Shown piece after piece: positions 1-6,506 of a stretch of 7,928 nucleotides of DNA (positions are counted from its first letter, which is position 1; each line of letters begins with the position of its first letter). The notes under the pieces were generated by a model. That model was not told the DNA's origin. It saw only the letters and a program-made list of their open reading frames with translations, and did no database searches. The position numbers were made by a program, and so were the translations under genes. Source of the DNA: Methylococcaceae bacterium (GTDB taxonomy: Bacteria > Pseudomonadota > Gammaproteobacteria > Methylococcales > Methylomonadaceae); assembly GCA_947484105.1 (NCBI GenBank), contig CANKON010000063.1, positions 1 through 7,928 of the forward strand. Reading direction: 5' to 3'.

Positions 1-11
1 AAACTTATATT

Positions 12-388
12 TGGTGGAGGCGGGGGGAATTGAACCCCCGTCCGTAAGCACTCCGCCACAAGGTCTACATGCTTATCTCGTTCTTTGATTTAGTCAGCGA
101 CATTCCGACGAGCCAAAAAAGTCACCAACGATTCTGTAGGGTTTTAGCGCGTCCATTCCAGACAGACTTCAGCGCGATCTTATGTGAATGACCTCTGAGC
201 GTTCTTAAAAAGAACTCCACCCGCATAAGCACAGATGGTCAAAGGAATGGTGCTGTTATTAAGCAGCTAAAGCCATTGAGTAGTTTTCGTCATTTGCGAA
301 TACTTAAGTTTCAGTAGGATTTACGAGGTGTACTGTCCTCGGCATGCACTCTAGGTTTTGCTACCCACGTCGAAGCCATGTCGCCCCC
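12..388 (-). ncRNA. ssrA: transfer-messenger RNA (tmRNA), one-piece
   Basis: Rescues ribosomes stalled on broken mRNAs: it is charged with alanine, enters the A site like a tRNA, and then serves as template for a degradation tag. The tRNA-like ends are directly visible. The 5' strand GGGGGCG (388-382) pairs with CGCCTCC (22-16) as a 7-bp acceptor stem with one G-U pair, followed by ACCA encoded at 15-12. A 5-bp T stem with loop TTCAATT lies at 39-23. A tag reading frame with two stop codons sits in the middle (297-256). The length of 377 nt is usual for a one-piece gammaproteobacterial tmRNA. The mature ends are inferred from the acceptor pairing. Any terminator would lie beyond the left edge of the window. 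It follows aas on the same strand. Confidence 0.97.
259..297 (-). other. tmRNA tag-peptide reading frame
   Basis: Read on the minus strand from 297, the codons GCA AAT GAC GAA AAC TAC TCA ATG GCT TTA GCT GCT encode ANDENYSMALAA, then TAA (261-259) and a second TAA (258-256). With the alanine carried by the tmRNA itself the tag would be AANDENYSMALAA. The ANDENY start and the ALAA end match the classic proteobacterial tag; ALAA is the part recognised by ClpXP, and the N-terminal half is where the SspB adaptor binds. Compared with the E. coli tag (AANDENYALAA) two residues, Ser-Met, are inserted after Tyr. The resume codon GCA is assigned by this homology. Confidence 0.93.
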
Positions 389-402
389 GTTAAGTAGTGC
401 AT

Positions 403-431
403 AGATTACACGATAAACATTTTTATTAAAA
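403..431 (-). promoter_or_regulatory. possible ssrA promoter
   Basis: The 54 nt between the aas stop and the tmRNA 5' end are AT-rich. A weak sigma70-like pair can be drawn: TTTTAA (431-426), a 17-nt spacer, and TAATCT (408-403). This would start transcription near 396, a few nucleotides before the mature 5' end at 388. Both boxes match the consensus poorly, so this is a placement guess. An independent promoter is expected because tmRNA is abundant and constitutive, but readthrough from aas is not excluded. Confidence 0.3.
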
Positions 432-442
432 CAGAACATTTT

Positions 443-2581
443 TCAAAATTGAGCGCGACACCAAGCCGCCAACGTCACATAATCAGTTTTTCCCGTCGCC
501 ATTACGGGAATTGAGTCGATAAACAAAATCTTTTTCGGCAAATTTATCGCCGCTACGCCTTGAGAGCTTTTGGCTAATTCATGCAATGTGGCTGTTTTTT
601 GAGTCGTAATCAAAATGATTTGCTCCCCCTTTTTCACGTCGGGCAAACTGATGACGGCGTGTTGAGATTTTTCCCAAGTTTTCATTGCCAATTGTTCCAC
701 GAATGTTAATGAAACCATTTCGCCGCCGACTTTCGCAAAACGTTTACTGCGTCCGCGAATATGTAAAAAACCGTCATCATCAACGTGAACAATGTCGCCA
801 GTGTCATACCAACCTTTGCCATAAATCGATTCAGTGGGTTGCAACTGCCCTGCCCCGTCCGCCAACAAATAACCCAACATCACATTCACGCCACGCAAAT
901 GCAAACGTCCGCCTTCTTCAATGCCTTCAACGGACTCTAAACGGTATTCCAAATGGGGCAATAATCGTCCTACCGTTCCCGCTTTATAATCCATCGGCGT
1001 ATTCACCGCTGCAACAGGTGCTGTTTCTGTTGCGCCATAACCTTCTAAAATCCGAATTCCAAATTTTTCTGCCCACAACGTGCGAGTTGTTTCTTGCAAC
1101 TTTTCTGCCCCCGCTACAACATAACGCAAGCTGTGAAAATCGTAAGCATGTGCCTTTTTACCGTAAGCGGCAAAAAATGTATTTGTGCCGAACATAATCG
1201 TCGCGTTCGTTTCGTAAGCCATTTCAGGAATAATCGAAAAATGCAGCGGCGTGGGATAAAAAAACGTCTTCATCCCATTTAAAACAGGTAACAGCGTTCC
1301 AATCGTAAAACCGAAAGAATGAAACATCGGTAAAAAATTCAAAATAACATCTTGCGGATTAAAATCGATTCGCGCTGAAACTTGTTGGTGATTTGACAAA
1401 ATGTTGGCGTGTGATAGCACCACACCTTTTGGCGTACCTTCTGAACCTGACGTGAATAAAATCACCGCTGGCGAATCGGGATTTACGTCATTTTTATACC
1501 AAAAACGCGCCGTTTTGCTTTGCCACGCACCACGCAATTTATCGGATGTCGAAATCGTTTTTGCTAAATCTTCGAGATAAACAATTTCAACGTGTTGATT
1601 TAACAAATCGAATTCCGTTTGCAAATTCGCCAATTCAGCAAATTTTCGTGAACTCAAAACCGTTTTAATTTGCGCGGTCTTACACGCTGAAATCATACCC
1701 GCCGCGCCTGTCGAAAAATTCAACATCGCTGGTACACGCTGTTGTTGTTGCAAACCTAAAATCACACACAACGTTTTGCTCGAATTGGGTAACAACACGC
1801 CAACGTTTTCATTTTGTTGCGTGATTTTTTCCAATGCGTTGCCAATAATCAGCGTTCGCGTAATCAGCGCGTCGTAACTTAACGGCTGACGATCTAAATC
1901 TTCCGCAACGAAATGATTACCGCCGTGAATATGTCGCGCATTGAGCAAACTCGCAAAAATCGTTTGCCGCGTCAAACTGGCGGCAAACTGCATTTCCGCC
2001 ATCAAATCCGCCAAAATGTGACCGCTTGATTTACGGCGATTTTTGCCTGTTAATTCTTTACGCGCGTGAATATGCGTGGGCGGCAAAATGGTCAGCGTAA
2101 TTTTTGGAAACCACCGAATTCGCATAATGCCGCGCAATTTTGAAAACGGCGTGTATTGCGCTCCCGTAATTTGAATGGGCAAAATCATCGCATCAGATTT
2201 GTCGGCAACCATGCCCGTGCCGTCGTAAATTTTCATCAACGACCCCGTTGTCGTAATGCGACCTTCGGGAAAAATCAACGTTTTGGTGTCGTGTTGCAAA
2301 TGATGAATTAAATTTTTGAGCGACATCGGGTGCGTCGGATCGACAGGAAAAAATGTCGCTAAACCTAGAAACGGTTTCATCCACCATTTTTCGGCAATGT
2401 AAGTGTTAATTGCAAAAGTGATTTCGTCTGGTAAAAACGCCGCAAGTAACGGTGGGTCTAAAAATGAACAATGATTTGCCACAATTAACACGCGATTTCC
2501 CGCGTTGTAATAGTTTTCTAAACCAACGACTTCGACGCGATAGAACAGTTTTAAAAGTGTGCGGAGAAATTTTTTTAACAT
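443..2581 (-). CDS. aas: bifunctional 2-acylglycerophosphoethanolamine acyltransferase / acyl-ACP synthetase
   Basis: Inner-membrane enzyme that re-acylates lysophosphatidylethanolamine. One half activates a fatty acid with ATP and loads it on acyl carrier protein; the other transfers it to the lysolipid. Two domains are visible in 712 residues (E. coli Aas has 719). Residues about 10-200 form a PlsC-type acyltransferase with the catalytic NHxxxxD motif N36-H37...D42 and FPEGR at 104-108. Residues about 230-710 form an AMP-binding domain with the P-loop FTSGSEGTPKG (376-386), GYGATET (514-520), YDTGD (592-596) and the likely catalytic lysine K698 in ATGKTD. Long stretches read like E. coli Aas, for example VVAGAEKLQE and RILEGYG. 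Start is ATG at 2581; there is no clear Shine-Dalgarno, but the N-terminus aligns with the family. It is probably the last gene of gcvR-bcp-aas. The lysolipid flippase gene lplT, its neighbour in E. coli, is not in the window. Confidence 0.95.
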   Translation of the reverse strand: MLKKFLRTLLKLFYRVEVVGLENYYNAGNRVLIVANHCSFLDPPLLAAFLPDEITFAINTYIAEKWWMKPFLGLATFFPVDPTHPMSLKNLIHHLQHDTKTLIFPEGRITTTGSLMKIYDGTGMVADKSDAMILPIQITGAQYTPFSKLRGIMRIRWFPKITLTILPPTHIHARKELTGKNRRKSSGHILADLMAEMQFAASLTRQTIFASLLNARHIHGGNHFVAEDLDRQPLSYDALITRTLIIGNALEKITQQNENVGVLLPNSSKTLCVILGLQQQQRVPAMLNFSTGAAGMISACKTAQIKTVLSSRKFAELANLQTEFDLLNQHVEIVYLEDLAKTISTSDKLRGAWQSKTARFWYKNDVNPDSPAVILFTSGSEGTPKGVVLSHANILSNHQQVSARIDFNPQDVILNFLPMFHSFGFTIGTLLPVLNGMKTFFYPTPLHFSIIPEMAYETNATIMFGTNTFFAAYGKKAHAYDFHSLRYVVAGAEKLQETTRTLWAEKFGIRILEGYGATETAPVAAVNTPMDYKAGTVGRLLPHLEYRLESVEGIEEGGRLHLRGVNVMLGYLLADGAGQLQPTESIYGKGWYDTGDIVHVDDDGFLHIRGRSKRFAKVGGEMVSLTFVEQLAMKTWEKSQHAVISLPDVKKGEQIILITTQKTATLHELAKSSQGVAAINLPKKILFIDSIPVMATGKTDYVTLAAWCRAQF

Positions 2582-2635
2582 AAAAGGCGATTTTTCAAGT
2601 GGATTATGCGCGGGAATTCAAAAATAGAGGTTTTG

Positions 2636-3103
2636 TTAAATCGTTCTAACCTTTTCCAAAACGTCTAAGCAATGTCTATCGACTTTTACTTTGCGCCATT
2701 CATGAATCAATATGCCGTCGGTGTTGATTAAAAATGTGCTGCGTTCAATTCCAATCACTTCTTTGCCATACATATTTTTAGTTTTCAATACGTCAAATAA
2801 TTGGCAAAGTGTTTCGTCTTTGTCCGAAATCAAATCAAATGGTAAATTTTGTTTACATTTAAAACCATCATGCGAACGAATGCTGTCGCGTGAAATGCCG
2901 AAAATAATCGTATTCGCGGCTTCAAAATGTTCATAATTATCACGAAAATCCTGTGATTCAAGCGTACAACCTGGTGTGCTATCTTTAGGATAAAAATATA
3001 AAACTACGTTTTTTCGCCGATAATCACTTAATTTTATTGTTTGATTGCCTGTGATTGTCGCGCTGAAATCTGGCACGATGATGCCGATTGTAAAATGAGT
3101 CAT
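2636..3103 (-). CDS. bcp: thiol peroxidase, Bcp/PrxQ-type peroxiredoxin
   Basis: Cytoplasmic peroxiredoxin that reduces hydrogen peroxide and organic hydroperoxides, recycled by thioredoxin-like reductants. The 155 residues match the usual Bcp length (E. coli 156). The peroxidatic cysteine is C46 in the motif STPGCT, preceded by YFYPKD, and a conserved arginine lies in ERSTFLI (about 121). The resolving cysteine found five residues later in E. coli Bcp is absent (Q51 at that place). C83, in FKCKQN, sits where PrxQ enzymes of the other two-cysteine subtype keep theirs, so C46-C83 is the likely disulfide pair; C100 and C145 are further cysteines. Start ATG lies 2 nt after the gcvR stop, with only a weak GGAA upstream, which suggests translational coupling. 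The gcvR-bcp order is the same as in E. coli. Confidence 0.95.
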   Translation of the reverse strand: MTHFTIGIIVPDFSATITGNQTIKLSDYRRKNVVLYFYPKDSTPGCTLESQDFRDNYEHFEAANTIIFGISRDSIRSHDGFKCKQNLPFDLISDKDETLCQLFDVLKTKNMYGKEVIGIERSTFLINTDGILIHEWRKVKVDRHCLDVLEKVRTI

Positions 3104-3105
3104 AA

Positions 3106-3633
3106 CTATTGATTCCGAAAAGGTTCAAAAATAATATCAGCGTTAATTTGATCGCAAACGTACATCAATTCATCACGCAGCATAAATAGTGAAATGTGTT
3201 GTGGAATTGAAATCACCAATCGCGCCGAAAATAATTGTGCATCCAAGTAAGGTGCAGGATAACGCCGCCCGTTCACTTCTTCAACATCAACATTTCGTTC
3301 GCTTAAAAACGAAATCACTTTGTGTAAAATATCTGCACTTTCTAAGCCCACGATTTCAACGGTATAAGGCATTGCATTTTGAGATTCACGCTTTTTTTCA
3401 ATACGATGACTGTGAATTTTTCCGTGTAATTTTTTTTCTATGGCATGTAACGTGCTTTCATATTTAGCAAGTTGATTCCAATTACCTTCTGCAAGTAGAT
3501 AAGCGCAGTGCATATCGCCAAATCGTGACGATTTAATATCTGCAATACGGCATCCACACGCGGCTGTTGAAAGTATAAGTTCTGAAATAGCATCGAACGG
3601 ATTATCGCTTAAAATGGTAATAGCAAGTTGCAT
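3106..3633 (-). CDS. gcvR: GcvR-like glycine cleavage system regulator, two ACT domains
   Basis: In E. coli, GcvR represses the glycine cleavage operon by binding the activator GcvA, and glycine relieves this. The present 175-residue protein has the same plan: a first ACT domain at about 2-77 and a second at about 89-172. The stretch CGCRIADIKSSRFG...AEGNWNQLAKYES resembles the E. coli segment with CGCNIEDSR and SGSWNAI. The DRPG ligand loop at the start of the first ACT domain is replaced by DNPF (10-13). Start ATG at 3633 has only a weak AGAG some 11 nt upstream; no other usual start codon exists between it and the in-frame stop. It is first in the probable gcvR-bcp-aas unit and divergent from the SPOR-protein gene. 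No gcv genes are in the window, so the regulatory target is inferred from family and synteny only. Confidence 0.88.
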   Translation of the reverse strand: MQLAITILSDNPFDAISELILSTAACGCRIADIKSSRFGDMHCAYLLAEGNWNQLAKYESTLHAIEKKLHGKIHSHRIEKKRESQNAMPYTVEIVGLESADILHKVISFLSERNVDVEEVNGRRYPAPYLDAQLFSARLVISIPQHISLFMLRDELMYVCDQINADIIFEPFRNQ

Positions 3634-3802
3634 AGCGGTGATTTCTCTAAGATATTTTTAAGAATTTAGCGTTAAATAAACAAAATTTTACGCCTGCTGA
3701 CATTAACAGGCATTAGCATAACAAATCACGCCGATGACAACGTAACATCTTTTTTGATTAAACGGCATTTTCCTTTTTTTATCATTTTTACTTAGTGAAA
3801 TC
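3634..3802. promoter_or_regulatory. divergent intergenic region between gcvR and the SPOR-protein gene
   Basis: This 169-nt AT-rich stretch must carry promoters for both directions. For the plus strand the best -35 candidate is ATGACA (3734-3739), but the -10 at the proper distance (ATTAAA, 3757-3762) is weak. A TATCAT at 3780-3785 is a better -10 but would leave only about a 10-nt leader. For gcvR no convincing pair was found. The plus-strand gene has only a weak ribosome site (AGTG, just before its ATG). No small ORF or RNA gene is evident here. Confidence 0.4.
3692..3711. repeat. short inverted repeat in the divergent region
   Basis: GCCTG (3692-3696) and CAGGC (3707-3711) form a 5-bp inverted repeat separated by 10 nt, with limited further pairing inside. 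The spacing of about one and a half helical turns between half-site centres and the location between divergent genes would suit a dimeric regulator. The arms are short enough to be chance, and no poly-T follows in either direction that would make it a terminator. Confidence 0.35.
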
Positions 3803-6451
3803 ATGACAAATTCATCCAAAAAACCAGCAACGGCTTCACGCGACAATTTAGATTTGGATTTAGAAGCCCGACTTGATCAAGCCACTTCATCATTACCGTT
3901 AGACGATGAACCGCCTGCGGGTGATGCGTTAGATCAAATTTTAGCTCGTGCCAAAAAAGAAATTGAGACAGATTCACCAGAAACATTAACGCCTGTCGAA
4001 ATTCCAGAATTACGCACGGAAAATGAATTCGATTTAGAGGATTTTCCAATTGAAAATGACGACATTGTGGAATTGAAAAATGGTGATGATTTTCGCCCCA
4101 TTAAATCTAACTCCATGACTTCGATGGAAAGACAATTAACTGAAACGATGAATGCCACCCTTAACTCGCCCGAAGAAGACGAAGAATTAGATCGTTTATT
4201 AGGCGGTTCTGGGTTTGATTTTGACTCCCTTTTCGGTGAAGCAGTTAGCGATGAAATCGTGGCGGAAATGCCAAAAACGGATGAAGATTCAATCATGGCA
4301 GCGGTCGATGAATTGTTAAACTTCGGTGTAATGGAAGATGAAGAAGTCGCCGTTGAGTCTGAACCCAAAACGAAAAAAACCAGAGCAAAAACCAAAATTA
4401 CACCTGAAATTGTTTTAGATGAAATTGTGGAAATTGAGCCTGAGGTCGTTGCAACGCTTGAACCACAAATTGTGGCAGAAGCATTAGATGAAATTATTGA
4501 ACCAGAAGAAAACGAACTCGATTCAAATGATGAGTTAACCGTTGAACCCGAAGCGGCATTGGATGATTTAGTAGATTCCGTTCCATTTGAAGATACATTA
4601 AAAGTCGATTTTGAAGATGATGCTGAAACCGAAAATTTTGTAGAAGAATTTAATAACTTCGATGAAGTTGCCGATAGTGTTGCACCCCTTGTAGAAATAT
4701 CTACCTCTGATGAATCACTTGATGATTTTAATGAGATGCAACTAGACGAATTAAATGAAATTATGGAAAACAAGAACGACACCATTGCGGCTGGTTTTGA
4801 TTTACTTGACGATGACAATCTTGAAAAAGACAGCGCAATTTCTGTCGCAGAACCTGAATTGGAAGACGATTGGATGAAACACCTCGAAGGTTTAGACGAA
4901 GAAAATACTGAACCTGCTGCAGAAGAAATAGCCGTTGAAGACGTTGCAGAAGATGACGATTGGATGAAACAGTTGGAAGGTTTAGACGAAGAATCTACTG
5001 AACCTGCTGCAGAAGAAACAGCCGTTGAAGACGTTGCAGAAGATGACGACGATTGGATGAAACAACTGGAAGATTTGGACAAAGAATCTACTGAAACCAC
5101 TGCTGCAGAAGAAGTTGCCGATGACGACGATTGGATGAAGCAGTTGGAAGGAATGGATGACCAAGACGAAGATACGGCAAAAATGTTAATGGATGCGGGA
5201 CATGAGCAAGATGCCAATGAAGTGGTTGGAAGTAGCTTTAATATCGCTAACGAAACTGATGGAAAACCTGAAACTGGTGTCATTGACGAAAAAGCTCTCA
5301 TTGCAAAAGCCGCTGATTTAGCGATTACTCAATTTAAAGATGAACAAGATCAAGCGTTATCACAATTACGCGCAGATCAAGATGCGATTGATAGCAAAAA
5401 TAAAAAACAATTTACGGATGCTGAAGACAAAAGAAAGAAAACGGCGACTTTTGGTTATATTGCGTTAGGCGTTGGTGTGATTGGTTTGCTCGGAAGTGCT
5501 GGAATTGGCTGGCTTTCTTACGCTACAAAAGATAAAACCGAAACATTAACGCAATCAGTTACCGCGTTGGAAGAAAAAGTAGACGTTTTTTTGGCAAAAA
5601 ATCCCGAAAAAGACCTTGAAAATCTAAAAACGTCTGTTGAGCAATTAAATCAAAAAGTTGAAAAATTGGCGGCTGCACAAGTTGCCGTGCCTCAAGTCGC
5701 TATTTCACCACCTGCTGAACAGCCGATTGTTGAAAATGGTAAAGTTTCAACGCCCGATGCGGCGAAAAAATCCGCGCCCGTCGCGTTGTTAAATAACGCG
5801 TTGTTAAATAATAAGATCGCGCCAACTTCACCCAAAGTGGCAACCGATTCAACGCCTGTTCCTGCTGTGAGCATTGCACCCGAAAATTTAGCGGGCGAAA
5901 AAGAAAATGAACCCACGAAATTAAAGGAAATGGCGAAAAAATCAGCAGAAACCACCAAAGCTGAAGCAGAATTATTAAATCAGAAAATTGCAAAAGCCAA
6001 CGCCGTTGCAAAAGCTGCGTCAGCGACAAAACCTACCTCTAAAACAGACAAAAAGAACTATTATACAGGTCGGACAACACGTGGAATGGCACGTCAGGGC
6101 AAAGAAGATGGCGGTAAAACGACCAAACCAAAAACCGTTGAATCCAGTAATTTAACCGCGCCTAGCAAAGAAATTTTAAACACCACCATCACGCCTAAAA
6201 AAGCAGTTTCGGCAGGCAAATATATGGTGAATGTTATTTCTTATCAGCAAGAATGGTTCGCACAAAGCAAAGCAGTGGAATTCAAACAAAAAGGTATTCC
6301 TGTTGAAGTGGTTCCCGTTGATGCTAACAATATCGGAACAAAGTACCGTTTAGCGGTGAGTGGTTTTAAAAATAAAGCCGAAGCAAATGCGTATGCTGAC
6401 AAAATTAAAAAACAGCATAATTTGAATGAAACATGGGTAGGGGCAAATTAG
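3803..6451 (+). CDS. large acidic single-pass membrane protein with C-terminal SPOR domain
   Basis: 882 residues with no cysteine. Visible parts in order: a strongly acidic, low-complexity region (1-490) without a recognised fold, including four DDWMKxLEGLDEE-type repeats with tryptophans at 357, 387, 418 and 444; a charged helical stretch (about 495-546) ending in EDKRKK; a glycine-rich transmembrane helix (about 548-575); a heptad-like segment (about 578-624); a Pro/Ala/Lys-rich basic linker (625-800); and a SPOR domain (about 805-880, KYMVNV...YRLAVSGFKNKAEANAYA). The basic residues before the membrane helix indicate an inside N-terminus and a periplasmic SPOR domain. SPOR domains bind denuded glycan strands at division septa, so a role in division or envelope organisation, as for DamX, DedD or FtsN, is inferred. 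Their cytoplasmic parts are much shorter. The ATG at 3803 is chosen because no upstream in-frame start is available; its ribosome site is weak. Transcribed alone, towards the hairpin at 6470-6496. The exact function is unknown. Confidence 0.9.
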   Translation: MTNSSKKPATASRDNLDLDLEARLDQATSSLPLDDEPPAGDALDQILARAKKEIETDSPETLTPVEIPELRTENEFDLEDFPIENDDIVELKNGDDFRPIKSNSMTSMERQLTETMNATLNSPEEDEELDRLLGGSGFDFDSLFGEAVSDEIVAEMPKTDEDSIMAAVDELLNFGVMEDEEVAVESEPKTKKTRAKTKITPEIVLDEIVEIEPEVVATLEPQIVAEALDEIIEPEENELDSNDELTVEPEAALDDLVDSVPFEDTLKVDFEDDAETENFVEEFNNFDEVADSVAPLVEISTSDESLDDFNEMQLDELNEIMENKNDTIAAGFDLLDDDNLEKDSAISVAEPELEDDWMKHLEGLDEENTEPAAEEIAVEDVAEDDDWMKQLEGLDEESTEPAAEETAVEDVAEDDDDWMKQLEDLDKESTETTAAEEVADDDDWMKQLEGMDDQDEDTAKMLMDAGHEQDANEVVGSSFNIANETDGKPETGVIDEKALIAKAADLAITQFKDEQDQALSQLRADQDAIDSKNKKQFTDAEDKRKKTATFGYIALGVGVIGLLGSAGIGWLSYATKDKTETLTQSVTALEEKVDVFLAKNPEKDLENLKTSVEQLNQKVEKLAAAQVAVPQVAISPPAEQPIVENGKVSTPDAAKKSAPVALLNNALLNNKIAPTSPKVATDSTPVPAVSIAPENLAGEKENEPTKLKEMAKKSAETTKAEAELLNQKIAKANAVAKAASATKPTSKTDKKNYYTGRTTRGMARQGKEDGGKTTKPKTVESSNLTAPSKEILNTTITPKKAVSAGKYMVNVISYQQEWFAQSKAVEFKQKGIPVEVVPVDANNIGTKYRLAVSGFKNKAEANAYADKIKKQHNLNETWVGAN
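4865..5160 (+). repeat. in-frame tandem repeats encoding DDWMKQLEGLDEE-type units
   Basis: Four units begin at 4865, 4955, 5048 and 5126 (each at the GACGATTGG encoding Asp-Asp-Trp). Unit lengths are 90, 93 and 78 nt, followed by a partial fourth. Units 1 and 2 differ at 6 of 90 positions by hand alignment, and units 3 and 4 are more diverged. All keep the SPOR-protein frame. The protein unit is about 30 residues: an Asp run, WMKxLE, GLDEE, then a Glu/Ala-rich spacer. The high DNA identity of the first two units points to a recent duplication. Confidence 0.92.
5783..5812 (+). repeat. 15-bp tandem duplication encoding ALLNN-ALLNN
   Basis: GCGTTGTTAAATAAC (5783-5797) is followed directly by GCGTTGTTAAATAAT (5798-5812), differing at one base. 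It encodes ALLNN twice at residues 661-670 in the periplasmic linker of the SPOR protein. It is probably a slippage product in a region under little constraint. Confidence 0.85.
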
Positions 6452-6469
6452 TAATTATCAAAACACGTC

Positions 6470-6496
6470 GTCGGGTTTCAAAATTTGAAACCCGAC
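6470..6496. terminator. hairpin between convergent genes, probable bidirectional terminator
   Basis: GTCGGGTTTCAAA (6470-6482) and TTTGAAACCCGAC (6484-6496) form a perfect 13-bp inverted repeat around a single A; in RNA a 10-bp stem with an AAAATTT loop is likely. It lies 18 nt after the SPOR-gene stop and 10 nt after the stop of the convergent small gene. There is no real U tract on the plus strand. On the minus strand only a TTTT follows, a few nucleotides beyond the stem. Termination is inferred mostly from position and stem strength. Confidence 0.7.
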
Positions 6497-6506
6497 AAAT
6501 CAGACA

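Noticed and set aside
685..1197. 170-codon open frame on the plus strand inside aas
   Set aside because: The opposite strand encodes the highly conserved Aas synthetase domain. The plus-strand product has no recognisable motif and is rich in Cys, His and Arg, as shadow frames often are.
2582..2635. Terminator or promoter between bcp and aas
   Set aside because: No stable inverted repeat and no convincing -10/-35 pair could be found in these 54 nt.
4865..5160. Repeats as a CRISPR array
   Set aside because: The units are contiguous, in frame, and vary by substitutions and length along their whole extent; there are no identical repeats separated by unique spacers.
3934..5301. 455-codon open frame on the minus strand, opposite the SPOR-protein gene
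   Set aside because: The product is almost only Ser with Ala, Val and Asn, as expected from reading the complement of Asp/Glu-rich codons in another frame. It has no domain, and the plus-strand frame has a membrane helix and a SPOR domain.
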